A DNA stretch of 64,000 bases from positions 62,001-126,000 of the forward strand of contig NZ_JAHZCJ010000007.1 of NCBI RefSeq assembly GCF_019422935.1, given 5' to 3'. Below are positions 9,600 through 19,098 of the stretch, piece after piece. The DNA is from Desulfovibrio sp. (GTDB taxonomy: Bacteria > Desulfobacterota > Desulfovibrionia > Desulfovibrionales > Desulfovibrionaceae). Each line of letters starts with the position of its first letter. The stretch's first letter is position 1. The position numbers and the translations under genes are program-made. Under the pieces are notes generated by a model. That model searched no databases and was not told the DNA's origin. It saw only the letters and a program-made list of their open reading frames with translations.

Positions 9600-9985
9600 A
9601 TTACAGTAGCTGTATCAAAACTCAAGCGGGGGGCAAAGAACCTGTGAAAAATTTACTCAAAAGTCAATGCTACTCTGATTTTTTTTAAGGAGGCATTTGG
9701 GCGCATTTAGAGGTTTGTCTTATTAAAAATGATAAGCAACAAACTGCAAATTTGTTAGCACACTATCCATCCATGACAGTCAAATACATTCCATATCTTT
9801 GCATTTAAGCATGTATCCAATACACATAATCAAATTATTATTTGTACTACGGACAGAGCAGCACACCCTACGCTTATCGTCAGCACAATAAAAACTTAAG
9901 GGCATTTGTCTGAAAGGCATCGTCAATTAGAGCAAAAAAAAATCCTTCCCACACAAAAAATTCATGTGAGTGGCGCAAACAGCAA
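9600..9985. other. AT-rich intergenic region upstream of the Cache gene
   Basis: About 390 bases, far richer in A and T than the surroundings, with no supportable ORF. On the minus strand a TTGACT hexamer (9660-9665) could be a -35 element for the Cache gene, but no convincing -10 follows. AAGGAGG at about 9688 on the plus strand has no start codon behind it. Confidence 0.5.
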
Positions 9986-10016
9986 CACCCCCGCAGGGCA
10001 TTGCCCTACGGGGGTG
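9986..10016 (-). terminator. Hairpin downstream of typA
   Basis: CACCCCCG pairs with CGGGGGTG, with inner pairs AGGGCA/TGCCCT. The following T-tract on the minus strand is short and interrupted, so termination may be partly factor-assisted. Confidence 0.65.
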
Positions 10017-10063
10017 AACTATCTGAAGAACGGCAAAGACATGCCGCTCGCGGTGTTGAGGCT

Positions 10064-11893
10064 TTAGCTGTTCTTGCGCTTGCCTGCGGTCTGGTAGCGC
10101 TTCATGGCCGAAAGCTCGGCCTTGCGCAGACGGATGGAAAGGGGCGTGACTTCCACCAGTTCATCTTCGCGCACAAAGTGCAGGGCGTGTTCAAGGGTCA
10201 TTTTTTTCACCGGGGTGAGGGTGACGTTTTCGTCCTTGCCCGAAGCGCGCAGGTTGGTGAGCTTCTTTTCCTTGGTGGGGTTCACGTCGATGTCGTTATC
10301 GCGGTTGTGCTCGCCCACGATCATGCCCTCGTACACCGGGTCGCCGGGTTCCACAAACAGAACGCCGCGCGGCTCAAGGTTAAAGAGGGCATAGGCCACG
10401 CCAGCGCCAGCGCGGTCGGCAACGATGGAACCCGTGTAGCGCGTGGGGAAGTCGCCGCGCCATTCTTCGTAGCCTTCCACATAGGAGTTCATGATGCCGG
10501 TACCCTTGGTATCGGTGAGGAACTCGTCGCGGTAGCCGATAAGGCCGCGCGAAGGCACGCTGAATTCAAGGCGCACACGGCCCGTGCCGTTGTTGACGCA
10601 GTTGAGCATGCGGCCCTTGCGCTGGGCCAGCTTGTCCGTCACCACGCCCATGAACACTTCGTCGCAGTCCACGTACAGGCGTTCAATAGGTTCAATGACC
10701 TTGCCGTTTTCGTCCTTGCGCAGGATAACTTCGGGGCGGCCAACGGAAAGTTCAAACCCTTCGCGGCGCATGGTTTCGATAAGGATGGCCATCTGAAATT
10801 CGCCACGGCCCTTGACCAGGAAGGCGTCGCGGTCTGCCGTGTTTTCCACGCGAACGGCCACGTTGCGCAGGGTTTCCTTGACCAGGCGGTCATAGATGGC
10901 GCGGCTCTGCACAATCTTGCCCTCGCGACCGGCCAGGGGAGAGCTGTTGATGCCAAAGCGCATGGCCACGGTGGGTTCGTCCACGCGGATGCGGGGCATG
11001 GCGCGGGGATTGTCGCGGGTGCAGATGGTATCGCCGATGGTCACATCTTCAATACCTGCCAGAACCACGATATCGCCGGGCAAGGCCTTTTCCACTTCCA
11101 CCACCTGCAATCCATCATACACCTGAAGCTTGGTGGCGCGCAGGGGCTTGGCCTGACCGTCCTCGCCAATGCAAGCCAGGGCTTCCTTGGCATAGACCGT
11201 GCCGTGCATGATGCGGCCCACGGCCAGACGGCCCAGATAGTCGGAATAGTCGAGGTCGGCAACCAGCATCTGGAAGGGCTGCTCGGGGTCATAGCTGGGG
11301 CCGGGGATGTACTTAACAATGGCATCGAACAGAGGCGAAAGATCCTTCTGCTCGTCGTCAATGTTGTTCATGGCAACGCCAGCGCGCCCAATGGCGTACA
11401 GCACGGGGAATTCAAGCTGGTGCTCGTTGGCATCCAGATCAATGAAAAGGTCGTAAATTTCGTTGAGCACTTCCTGGGGGCGGGCGTCCTTGCGGTCAAT
11501 CTTGTTGATGACCACAACCACGGGCAGACCAGCCTCAAGGGTTTTGCGCAACACGAAACGCGTTTGCGGCAGCGGCCCTTCAGAGGAGTCCACCAGCAGG
11601 ATCGCGCCGGTAGCCATGGAGAGCGAACGCTCCACTTCACCGCCAAAGTCGGCGTGGCCAGGGGTGTCAATGATATTGATCTTGACCCCTTTCCAGTTGA
11701 CGGCGCAGTTCTTGGCGGCAATGGTGATGCCGCGTTCGCGTTCCAGATCCATTTTGTCCATCACGCGGTCGTCAACCTGCTGGTCGGCGCGGAACACGCC
11801 GCCCTGCTTGAACAGACCGTCCACGAGGGTGGTCTTGCCGTGGTCAACGTGGGCGATAATGGCGACGTTACGAAGGGATTCATTGTGCTGCAT
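10064..11893 (-). CDS. typA: Ribosome-associated GTPase TypA/BipA
   Basis: The 609-residue translational GTPase has the P-loop AHVDHGKT (residues 14-21), switch [13 protein letters not shown], and NKID. The EF-G-like domains and a typical BipA C-terminus with basic residues ([11 protein letters not shown]) follow. Known role: a 50S assembly and stress-related GTPase, often important in cold or stress. AAGGG precedes the ATG. It is monocistronic, between its own terminator and the phosphorylase gene. Confidence 0.96.
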   Translation of the reverse strand: MQHNESLRNVAIIAHVDHGKTTLVDGLFKQGGVFRADQQVDDRVMDKMDLERERGITIAAKNCAVNWKGVKINIIDTPGHADFGGEVERSLSMATGAILLVDSSEGPLPQTRFVLRKTLEAGLPVVVVINKIDRKDARPQEVLNEIYDLFIDLDANEHQLEFPVLYAIGRAGVAMNNIDDEQKDLSPLFDAIVKYIPGPSYDPEQPFQMLVADLDYSDYLGRLAVGRIMHGTVYAKEALACIGEDGQAKPLRATKLQVYDGLQVVEVEKALPGDIVVLAGIEDVTIGDTICTRDNPRAMPRIRVDEPTVAMRFGINSSPLAGREGKIVQSRAIYDRLVKETLRNVAVRVENTADRDAFLVKGRGEFQMAILIETMRREGFELSVGRPEVILRKDENGKVIEPIERLYVDCDEVFMGVVTDKLAQRKGRMLNCVNNGTGRVRLEFSVPSRGLIGYRDEFLTDTKGTGIMNSYVEGYEEWRGDFPTRYTGSIVADRAGAGVAYALFNLEPRGVLFVEPGDPVYEGMIVGEHNRDNDIDVNPTKEKKLTNLRASGKDENVTLTPVKKMTLEHALHFVREDELVEVTPLSIRLRKAELSAMKRYQTAGKRKNS

Positions 11894-12075
11894 GGCTTTG
11901 TGCCCTTAAAAAACACTAGGTAGTGCGGTTTTGTTCCCCGCCGGGGGGAGATTCCGACTGGCAGCGAAGCTGCGCCAGTTCAGCGCCGGGTGCGGCCGAC
12001 GCAGGCAGGGGGAAAAACCGGCAGTCGGTATTGTTTGTTCTTTAATGATGTCCGGGCCGCGCTTTTACGCACTTT

Positions 12076-12987
12076 TCAGAGTTTTGTCACCATGGCGCGG
12101 ATGAGCCGACCCAGATTTTTGCCCGCCACAGCGGCCACTGCGAGGATTTCTTCCAAGGGGGCCGGGGTCATGCAGTCAGGTAAATTTTTATTGGTCAAAC
12201 ATGAAAGGCCAAGCACACGCATGCCCATATGACGTGCCGCAATGATCTCAAGCACGGTACTCATGCCCACGGCATCGGCGCCCCACTGGCGGTACATGCG
12301 TGTTTCTGCGGGGGTTTCCATTTCCGGCCCATGCACGCCAATGTATACGCCGCGCTCAAGCCGCAGACCCATTTTTGCTGCGGTTTCCATGGCCATCGCC
12401 CGCAAATCCGCGTCCAGAGGCGCGCACATGTCGGGAAAGCGCGGCCCCCACTCCTCAACATTGATTCCGGTAAGGGGCGAATGCCCGGTATTATTGATGA
12501 TGTCGCTCATGCACATGATGCCGCCAGCATCGAACTGCGGGTTCAGACCGCCCGCCGCATTGGTGATGACAAGCGTTTTTACGCCCATCAGCGCCATGAC
12601 CCGCACGCCCATGCAGACTTCTGCCGGGGTGCGTCCTTCATAGAGGTGGCAGCGCCCCTGCTGGATAAGCGCATAGCGCCCGATGGAGTCGTCCTCGCCG
12701 CACGCTCCGGCAAACCGGCCCCATACAAATGCGCCCGCATGCCCTTCCACGCTGGAAGCGGGAAAACCCGGCAAGTCGGTATAGGGAACAACAACGCGGT
12801 CTTGCAGCTTATCTGCCAGAGCAGAAAGCCCCGTACCCAGCACAATGCCCACAGGTGCATCCGCATCGGGCGCGGCCTTGGGATCAAGCCTGCGCGCCCC
12901 CAAGGGCAAAGCCAGAGGCCCCTGCGCGGCCTGAATGGCGTCACGCAGTGCCGTTGCGGCGCGCTGGACATCCTGAAAATTTTGCAT
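12076..12987 (-). CDS. punA: Purine nucleoside phosphorylase (class I, PNP/MTAP superfamily)
   Basis: 303 residues. Phosphorolysis of inosine/guanosine-type nucleosides for purine salvage. Motifs: VLGTGLSALAD near residue 50, the phosphate/ribose segment GRCHLYEGRTP, TNAAGGLNPQFDAG, EMETPAETRMYRQWGADAVGMST and CLTNKN. AGGAGGGG lies just upstream of the ATG. The N-terminus carries about 45 residues before the first motif, slightly longer than usual. Which purine it prefers cannot be read from the sequence. Confidence 0.92.
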   Translation of the reverse strand: MQNFQDVQRAATALRDAIQAAQGPLALPLGARRLDPKAAPDADAPVGIVLGTGLSALADKLQDRVVVPYTDLPGFPASSVEGHAGAFVWGRFAGACGEDDSIGRYALIQQGRCHLYEGRTPAEVCMGVRVMALMGVKTLVITNAAGGLNPQFDAGGIMCMSDIINNTGHSPLTGINVEEWGPRFPDMCAPLDADLRAMAMETAAKMGLRLERGVYIGVHGPEMETPAETRMYRQWGADAVGMSTVLEIIAARHMGMRVLGLSCLTNKNLPDCMTPAPLEEILAVAAVAGKNLGRLIRAMVTKL

Positions 12988-13302
12988 AGAATCCCCTCCT
13001 GAAAAATACGCTCAGTGGTCTGCTGTCAGGCCGCAATCCGCGCCGCGCGTTCCTTTGCCGCTGCGCGGCTTTTTGTGCCGGACAGCCCCTGCGCGAGTGG
13101 ATTTTCGCGCCAAAAGCGGGTAAGAGGTGCGGATGCACAGTCTGTATAGCTCGCCAATCGACACCCCACAAGGGGGGAGCGGGCAACGAAACAGAACCGT
13201 AACACCCCGCGATGCAAATCCAAACTCCGGCACACGCCCGCTCCGCCTCATGGGCAATCGCGGCCATGCCGGGCATAAACCAACACCAAAAAGCGCAATT
13301 CA
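12988..13302. other. Divergent regulatory interval, phosphorylase / biotin carboxylase
   Basis: About 315 bases between divergent starts, with no supportable gene. It contains a small hairpin with T-run (GCCGC, TGC, GCGGC, TTTTT at 13057-13074, rightward) that has no gene in front of it. Promoters for both neighbours presumably lie here, but I could not identify hexamers with confidence. Confidence 0.4.
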
Positions 13303-14757
13303 ATGAGGGAGACAGGCTTGGACAAAGCTCAGGACAGCATTCCCCTGCAAAAGCACAAAATTCTGGTGGCCAACCGTGGCGAGATAGCCATGCGCATCAT
13401 GCGCGCCTGCCGCAAGCTTGGAGTGGCCTTTACCGCCATTTTCACGGCTGAAGACGCGGCCTCGGGCCATGTGCGCCTGGCGCGCGAACAAGGCGGAGAA
13501 AAAAGCCTGTACCGCGTGTCGTCTTACCATGACGCCAACGAACTTATGGCCGTGGCCGACGAGGCGGGCTGCACAGCAGTTCACCCCGGCTACGGTTTTT
13601 TTGCCGAGGATTTTCGTTTTGCACGCCGCGTGACCAAACGCGACCGGAAACTTATCTTCATTGGCCCCTCGTGGAAAATCATTCGCGAGCTGGGCGACAA
13701 AATCAACACCAAGCGCCTTGCGCGCAGCCTGGGCGTCCCTACCGTTCCCGGTTCCGACCGCCCCATCTATGACGAGATGGAAGCCGAACGCATCGCCAAG
13801 AGCGTGTTCGAGTTTCAGGATCAGCAGGGCATCACGCGCCCGCTGGTGCTGGTCAAGGCTTCCGCTGGCGGCGGCGGCATGGGCATTGAGGAAGTGTACG
13901 ACCCGGATCAGTTCCGCTCGGTCTACCGCCGCATCCGCAGCTACGCCCTGCGCCAGTTCAAGGATGAAGGCGTGCTCATCGAGCAGCGCATCACCGACTT
14001 CAACCACCTTGAAGTGCAGGTGGTTTCTGACCGTTCAGGGCAGAACCCCGTACACTTCGGCACCCGCAACTGCTCCATCCAGTCCACTGGCCGCCAAAAG
14101 CGCATTGAGATCGCTCCGGGCTTTGCGCCTGAAGAACTCAAGTACACTTTTGACGCGGGCAAGGTGCTGCGCGATATTGTTGACTACTCCCTCACCATGG
14201 CCCGCAAGGTGGGCTACGACAACGTGGGAACCTGGGAATGGATTGTGACCCGCAAGGGCGAACCCTTCCTGATGGAAGTGAACACGCGCATTCAGGTGGA
14301 AAACGGCGTTTCAGCACGTATTTCAAGAGTGAACGGCAAGGGCGATGTGGACCTCATTGCCGAGCAGATCCGCATTGGCCTTGGCGAGCCGCTGGGCTAC
14401 GGGCAGTCGGACATCACCTTTGAAGGCCTGGGTATTGAATACCGCCTGATCGCCGAAGACCCGGACAGCAACTTCACCCCATGGGTGGGCCGCATTGAAA
14501 AATTCGCGTGGAAAGACCAGCCATGGCTGACCATGCTCACCCATGTTCCGACAACTGAGCCTTATGAAATCCCCACAGAATTTGACCCCAACCTGGCTCT
14601 TGCCATCATCTGGGGCAAAGACCTTGAGGAAGCCAAGGCCCGCGGCCTTGAATTTCTTGGGGATCTGCGGCTGGAAGGGCACAATGCCTCGGGCGAGGAG
14701 CTGAAGTCCAACGTCAACTTCCTTGCGGCCAACACAGAGCGCATTTTGCGCTTCTGA
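13303..14757 (+). CDS. Divergent biotin carboxylase (ATP-grasp) subunit of acetyl-CoA carboxylase
   Basis: 484 residues. Carboxylates the biotin of a carrier protein using ATP and bicarbonate. Recognisable: ANRGEIAMRIMRAC, HPGYGFFAED, the glycine-rich KASAGGGGMG loop, EVNTRIQVEN carrying the Glu/Asn/Arg set, and YRLIAEDP carrying the conserved Arg. Departures from AccC: the usual RRHQK is GRQK with an insertion, so the His is lost, and the usual EHPVTE after QV is ENGVSA. The frame could start at the ATG at 13303 or at a TTG at 13318; the latter has GAGGGAG upstream and is better placed. The carboxyltransferase and carrier genes follow. Confidence 0.85.
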   Translation: MRETGLDKAQDSIPLQKHKILVANRGEIAMRIMRACRKLGVAFTAIFTAEDAASGHVRLAREQGGEKSLYRVSSYHDANELMAVADEAGCTAVHPGYGFFAEDFRFARRVTKRDRKLIFIGPSWKIIRELGDKINTKRLARSLGVPTVPGSDRPIYDEMEAERIAKSVFEFQDQQGITRPLVLVKASAGGGGMGIEEVYDPDQFRSVYRRIRSYALRQFKDEGVLIEQRITDFNHLEVQVVSDRSGQNPVHFGTRNCSIQSTGRQKRIEIAPGFAPEELKYTFDAGKVLRDIVDYSLTMARKVGYDNVGTWEWIVTRKGEPFLMEVNTRIQVENGVSARISRVNGKGDVDLIAEQIRIGLGEPLGYGQSDITFEGLGIEYRLIAEDPDSNFTPWVGRIEKFAWKDQPWLTMLTHVPTTEPYEIPTEFDPNLALAIIWGKDLEEAKARGLEFLGDLRLEGHNASGEELKSNVNFLAANTERILRF

Positions 14758-14770
14758 CGGGGACCAGCCC

Positions 14771-14941
14771 ATGAGCACGGCACCGTCCACACATCTGGCG
14801 CAGGTTTCCGCAAACTGTGGAAGCTCCTGCGCCGTGACCGGGGCGCAAACTATACGCCCGCAGTATGGACGCATGCTGGCAGACAAGCCATTGGCCGCCC
14901 GGAATTCCGGGGATTTCGCCTACCTAAAAAAACCAGTCTAG
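14771..14941 (+). CDS. Possible small ORF between carboxylase genes
   Basis: A 56-codon ORF starts at an ATG 13 bases after the biotin carboxylase stop, with GGGG about 10 bases upstream. It fills most of the 200-base gap before the carboxyltransferase gene. It has no recognisable domain, two Cys and a Lys-Pro end. It may be chance. Confidence 0.2.
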   Translation: MSTAPSTHLAQVSANCGSSCAVTGAQTIRPQYGRMLADKPLAARNSGDFAYLKKPV

Positions 14942-14957
14942 CTGGCCCCAATATACT

Positions 14958-17213
14958 ATGGACAACAACATCGAAAAACGCATCCAGAGTCTGCGCGACA
15001 GACTTACCTATCTGGTGGACATATTCGCTGGCAAGCACAAGGACAACGCCGACCTGCTTGAAGAAAAGCTGACCGCCTTCACTGCGCGCGTCCGCTCCGG
15101 CAATGTGGAAGATCCCTATGCCGAACTTGCCACGGTAGAAGATCTTTTCAACTATGTGGAACGCCGCCTTGAGGGCAGCATCACGCCCATGGACAAGGTG
15201 CGCATTGTGCGCCACTCCCAGCGTATCTGCCTGCGCGACATACTTGAAAACGTCTACGACAACTTCACCGAAGTGGGCGGCCAGGACGAGCACAGTCTCG
15301 ACCCCAGCATGCTCATTGCCCGCGCGGTCATTACCCGCCGCCGGGGCAAAAAGGTATACACCCAGTCCGTCATGGTTATCGGGCAGGAAAAAGGCCACGG
15401 CGCGGAATTCCGCAACGGCGGCTCGGTCAAGCCCTGGGGCAACGCCAAGGCGCAGCAGTACATGCGCGTGGCCGAGACCGAAGGGATACCTGTCCACACC
15501 TACATCTTCACGCCCGGCTCGTATCCCATTGAGGATTACCCCGGCGCGGCGCAGCAGATCGCCCGCAACATTTACAGCATGGCTGGCCTGCGCGTGCCCG
15601 TTATCGCCGTTATTTCCGAAGGCGGTTCCGGCGGCGCGGAAGCCATCGGCCTTGCCGACAAGCGCCTGATGCTCTCGCACGGCTACTATTCGGTTATTTC
15701 GCCCGAAGGCGCGGCCGCCATTGAAGGCCGCATCAAGGCTGGCCAGCGCGCCACAACCGAGCTGATTGAAAGCTGCGCCACTAACCTCAAGATGACCGCG
15801 CAGGACAACCTCAAGTTCGGCTACATCGACCGCGTGGTGCAGGAGCCGCCTCTGGGTGCGCGCCCCTGGCACTTCGACTTTTTCCGCAGTCTGCGGCAGG
15901 AAGTGCTGCGCGCCACCGATGAGGTGGTGATCTCCACACGTACCATGCCCGGCCTCAAGGGCCTGGCCCTGGCCCGCGTGCGCAAGCCCGACGCCAACCT
16001 GGACGAAATGTACACCCGCTGGGGTCTGACCTCTGCCGCCAAGGACAGGCTGCGCGAACGCCGCCAGCAAAAGTTCCTGCGGCTCTCGCGTCAGGCAGCG
16101 CGCGACAGGCGTCCCTTCTTTACCAAGATGGCCGTTGCCACCTGGGACTGGCTCACCAAGCCGTGGGTCAGCTTCAAGTACGATTTCTACCGCAAGCACC
16201 AGATGCGCATCCGCACTTTTATGGAAGAAATCGACAACGAGTGGGAAGTGTTCAAGAGCCGCCTGCTGGCCCCCTGGCACAAGCTCACCCGCAAGTTGCC
16301 CAGCGCAAAGGCCGAAAGCAGCAAGGTCAAGGAGCTGACCGCCCTGTCTACGTGGTCGGACGATGGCCGCCGCAGCCGGTGGAACTACATTTCGCCGCGC
16401 TACAAGACAGACCGGGCCATCACCTGCCCCAACAGCGCCGCCTATGGCTGCCTTGACCTGTGGGGGCCTGACCTCTTTGCCGAATTCGCGGGCGTGTGCA
16501 GCCACTGCGGCTACCACTTTCCCATGGAGCCGGAATGGTATGTGAAGAACGTCTTTGACCTCGGCTCGGTCTTTGAATTCAACAGCGAGATTGAAGCGGG
16601 CAACCCCCTTGATTTCCCCAACTTCGGAGATCGCGTTCTTGACGCGCAGAAGAAAACAGGGGCCAAGAGCGGCTGCATGACCTTTGAAGCCCGCATAGAC
16701 AATACCAAGATGGTCGTAGCCATGCTCATGGGCACCTTCCGGGGCGGCTCCGTGGGCGCGGCGGAAGGCTACAAGTTTGTGGAAGCCGCCCAGCGCGCCG
16801 CCAAGAAGCGTTATCCCTTCCTGGCCTATGTGCACGGCACGGCGGGCATCCGCATTCAGGAAGGCACGCACGGCGTTATCCAGATGCCCCGCTGCACGGT
16901 TGCTGTGCGCCGCTACATCGAATCCGGCGGCCTGTACATGGTGCTGTACGACACCAATTCCTTTGCCGGGCCTGTGGCCAGCTTCCTCGGCTGCTCGCCC
17001 TACCAGTTCGCGGTGCGCTCGTCCAACATCGGCTTTGCCGGGCCGGGCGTTATCAAGGAAACTACGGGCATGGACATCCCGCCCAAGTACCACCGCTCGT
17101 ACCGCGCCCTTTCGCGCGGGCACATTCAGGGCATCTGGGACAGAAGGGAAGTGCGCGCCAACCTCAAGCAGGCCCTGCTGACCATTGGCGGCAGAAACCT
17201 GTATTACAGATAG
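14958..17213 (+). CDS. Acetyl-CoA carboxylase carboxyltransferase, fused alpha-beta subunits
   Basis: 751 residues. The N-terminal half is AccA-like: IGQEKGHGAEFRNGG, IFTPGSYPIEDYPG, VISEGGSGGAEAIGL near residue 220 and YYSVISPEGAAAI. The C-terminal half is AccD-like: a Cys4 zinc-ribbon candidate (Cys residues near CPNSAAYGC and CSHCGYHF, about residue 490-520), then FRGGSVGAAEGYKFVEA and GTAGIRIQEGTHG. The product would transfer the carboxyl group from biotin to acetyl-CoA for fatty acid synthesis. A linker of about 130 residues rich in basic residues joins the halves. Order alpha then beta in one chain is unusual; E. coli uses separate genes. No good ribosome-binding site is visible before the ATG. 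Confidence 0.88.
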   Translation: MDNNIEKRIQSLRDRLTYLVDIFAGKHKDNADLLEEKLTAFTARVRSGNVEDPYAELATVEDLFNYVERRLEGSITPMDKVRIVRHSQRICLRDILENVYDNFTEVGGQDEHSLDPSMLIARAVITRRRGKKVYTQSVMVIGQEKGHGAEFRNGGSVKPWGNAKAQQYMRVAETEGIPVHTYIFTPGSYPIEDYPGAAQQIARNIYSMAGLRVPVIAVISEGGSGGAEAIGLADKRLMLSHGYYSVISPEGAAAIEGRIKAGQRATTELIESCATNLKMTAQDNLKFGYIDRVVQEPPLGARPWHFDFFRSLRQEVLRATDEVVISTRTMPGLKGLALARVRKPDANLDEMYTRWGLTSAAKDRLRERRQQKFLRLSRQAARDRRPFFTKMAVATWDWLTKPWVSFKYDFYRKHQMRIRTFMEEIDNEWEVFKSRLLAPWHKLTRKLPSAKAESSKVKELTALSTWSDDGRRSRWNYISPRYKTDRAITCPNSAAYGCLDLWGPDLFAEFAGVCSHCGYHFPMEPEWYVKNVFDLGSVFEFNSEIEAGNPLDFPNFGDRVLDAQKKTGAKSGCMTFEARIDNTKMVVAMLMGTFRGGSVGAAEGYKFVEAAQRAAKKRYPFLAYVHGTAGIRIQEGTHGVIQMPRCTVAVRRYIESGGLYMVLYDTNSFAGPVASFLGCSPYQFAVRSSNIGFAGPGVIKETTGMDIPPKYHRSYRALSRGHIQGIWDRREVRANLKQALLTIGGRNLYYR

Positions 17214-17354
17214 CGCCCCACTGCGTAGAAAAACGACAAGTATTCCGAGTGACGCGGCGGCCGGGAACAGTCCGGTCGCCATGCGCCGGCGGTTCGGGGG
17301 CAGCAGCCCCACCAGCCGGAGCGTCGCCAATATATAACGTTAACGGACCCAAGC

Positions 17355-18005
17355 ATGATAAACATATCTGCACTGCTGGACGAAATAAAGGCTTCGCCCT
17401 ACCGCGAAATAGTCATCAGCACGCCCCACACGGGCAAGGTGACATTTGCGGGCATAAAACAGGGCGACAAGGTGGTAGGCCCGCAGGGCCAGTGGAAGGA
17501 AAAGCCCGGGACGCTCATCGCCACGCTTGAACGCGAACGCAATCCCAAATCCATCTGCGCCAACGAAAAGGGCGAGATCAGCCTTCTGCACACCGAACTT
17601 GAAGGCACATTTGTGGAGGCAGGCACCCCCCTTGCCGTGGTGCGGCACATGCTCACCCGCGCAGAGGTGGAACGCATCCTGCTCAAAAAAGCCCTGCATC
17701 TTTTTGTTGCGCCCGAGCGGGCCAAGTACTACTTCACACCTGAGGTGGACAAAAAAATCCGCGCGGCCGACTCGCAGTCGGTGGCCGTGCGCGAAGGCAT
17801 GGAACTGCTCATCATGTCGCGCATGAAGCGCGAGGTGCCGCTGGTCTATACAGGGCCTGCAGGCGTTATCTATGCCGTCTACTTCACTTATAACGAAAAC
17901 ATTGACGCCGGAGCGCCCCTCATCGGCGTATGCCCGCAGGATCAGCTTCCCGCTATTCAGGAAGTCATCATGCGTGTGCAGACCGAATGGACTGAAAAAG
18001 ACTAG
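17355..18005 (+). CDS. Biotin/lipoyl-attachment-like carrier protein
   Basis: 216 residues. Two biotinyl/lipoyl-like folds can be seen: residues about 15-95 (VISTPHTGKVTFAGIKQGD, then EGTFVEAGTPLAVV) and about 150-205 (SRMKREVPLVYTGPAGVIY, then NIDAGAPLIGV). By position this should be the biotin carboxyl carrier of the upstream carboxylase. The canonical (E/A)AMKM biotinylation motif is absent. The nearest equivalents are RMKR in domain 2 and NPKS in domain 1. Whether it is biotinylated, and on which Lys, is open. Confidence 0.75.
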   Translation: MINISALLDEIKASPYREIVISTPHTGKVTFAGIKQGDKVVGPQGQWKEKPGTLIATLERERNPKSICANEKGEISLLHTELEGTFVEAGTPLAVVRHMLTRAEVERILLKKALHLFVAPERAKYYFTPEVDKKIRAADSQSVAVREGMELLIMSRMKREVPLVYTGPAGVIYAVYFTYNENIDAGAPLIGVCPQDQLPAIQEVIMRVQTEWTEKD

Positions 18006-18109
18006 GCTCTCCTGCCAGCACAGGCCGTTGGCCCTGCGTTCGCCGCCGTAAGCAGCGGGCCGGGCACGGCAAACCCGCATATGGGCGGCCCGCCGCCAAG
18101 GGAGCACCT

Positions 18110-18448
18110 ATGGGCAATGCACTGCAAATCCGCGTGAGCGCCGTCACCTGGAACGAAGACCTGCTGGAAAAACTCTGGCCCAAACTTACAGAGCTGGCTT
18201 TCAGCGTTCCCATCAAGCACGAAAAACATGGCGTGCTTGAAATGGTGAAGGCGCTGGATGAAGGATTGCAGTTTTTGCCATGGTCGCCAGCCCGCCGCAA
18301 GGCCCTTGGCCCCGGCATTCTTGAAGCCGCGAGGCTCAAGGCCGAACTGGAAGCGGCCCTTGCCGAATGGCAGCCCCGCGAAGCCAACAAGCTGAGCGAC
18401 GCAATAGAAGACGTGCTGGATCAGCTCGAAAAGGCGTTTGTAGCCTGA
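18110..18448 (+). CDS. Conserved hypothetical protein, 112 aa
   Basis: A small acidic, largely helical protein with no recognised domain, no signal peptide and no membrane segment. Features: a Trp-containing N-terminus (VTWNEDLLEKLWPKLTEL) and a helical C-terminus (LSDAIEDVLDQLEKAF). GGGAGC precedes the ATG. It sits 104 bases after the carrier gene and 34 bases before ssb, so it is probably co-transcribed with ssb or with the carboxylase genes. Function unknown. Confidence 0.7.
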   Translation: MGNALQIRVSAVTWNEDLLEKLWPKLTELAFSVPIKHEKHGVLEMVKALDEGLQFLPWSPARRKALGPGILEAARLKAELEAALAEWQPREANKLSDAIEDVLDQLEKAFVA

Positions 18449-18482
18449 GTCTGAAACTCGAATACCACCTTGGAGCATTACC

Positions 18483-19040
18483 ATGCTGAATAAAGTAATG
18501 ATTATTGGCCGTCTGGGCCGCGACCCCGAGCTGCGGTACACCCAGAGCGGTTCGCCCGTTGCCACCCTGAATGTCGCCACCGACGAATCCTACACTGACC
18601 GTGACGGCAACAAGGTGGATCGCACAGAATGGCACCGCGTTTCTGTTTTTCAGCGTCAGGCGGAAAACTGCGCCAACTTCCTTGCCAAGGGCAGCCTGAT
18701 CTACGTGGAAGGCAGCCTGCAAACCCGCAAATGGCAGGATCAGCAGGGCCAGGATCGCTATACCACAGAAATCAAGGCCCAGCGCGTGCAGTTTCTTGAC
18801 CGCAAGGGTGGCGATGCCCCCCGTGAGGGCGGCGGTGGCCGTGGCTTTGAAGACGACTACGGCGCGCCCGCTGCCTCTGCGGCTCCGCGCGGCAATGCCC
18901 CTCGCGGCGGCCAGGGCGCGCAGGGCGGACGCGGCGGCAATGCCCCCCAGGGCGGCAGCCGCAAACCGCAGCCCATGGACGATGATCTCGGCCCGGCCTT
19001 TCCTTCCGAAGCCTCCAACATGGACGATGTGCCGTTCTAG
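18483..19040 (+). CDS. ssb: Single-stranded DNA-binding protein
   Basis: 185 residues. N-terminal OB-fold typical of SSB (MLNKVMIIGRLGRDPELRYT, then TEWHRVSVFQRQAENC and YVEGSLQTRKWQDQ), then a Gly/Arg/Ala-rich flexible linker at about residues 112-165. The conserved acidic tip ends in DDVPF, which recruits repair and replication partners. An intrinsic terminator follows. Confidence 0.97.
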   Translation: MLNKVMIIGRLGRDPELRYTQSGSPVATLNVATDESYTDRDGNKVDRTEWHRVSVFQRQAENCANFLAKGSLIYVEGSLQTRKWQDQQGQDRYTTEIKAQRVQFLDRKGGDAPREGGGGRGFEDDYGAPAASAAPRGNAPRGGQGAQGGRGGNAPQGGSRKPQPMDDDLGPAFPSEASNMDDVPF

Positions 19041-19067
19041 GGGCTAATCCCTCAGATTATTGACCGC

Positions 19068-19098
19068 AAGGCGTGGATGCTACATCCACGCCTTTTTT
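19068..19098 (+). terminator. Intrinsic terminator after ssb
   Basis: The 12-bp stem AAGGCGTGGATG / CATCCACGCCTT has a three-base loop and is followed by a run of T. Confidence 0.9.

Noticed and set aside
10001-11923. A 640-codon plus-strand ORF opposite typA
   Set aside because: Antisense shadow, His/Gly-rich composition typical of reversed coding sequence.
14850-17330. An 826-codon minus-strand ORF opposite the carboxyltransferase gene
   Set aside because: Antisense shadow; the plus-strand protein has both AccA and AccD motifs.
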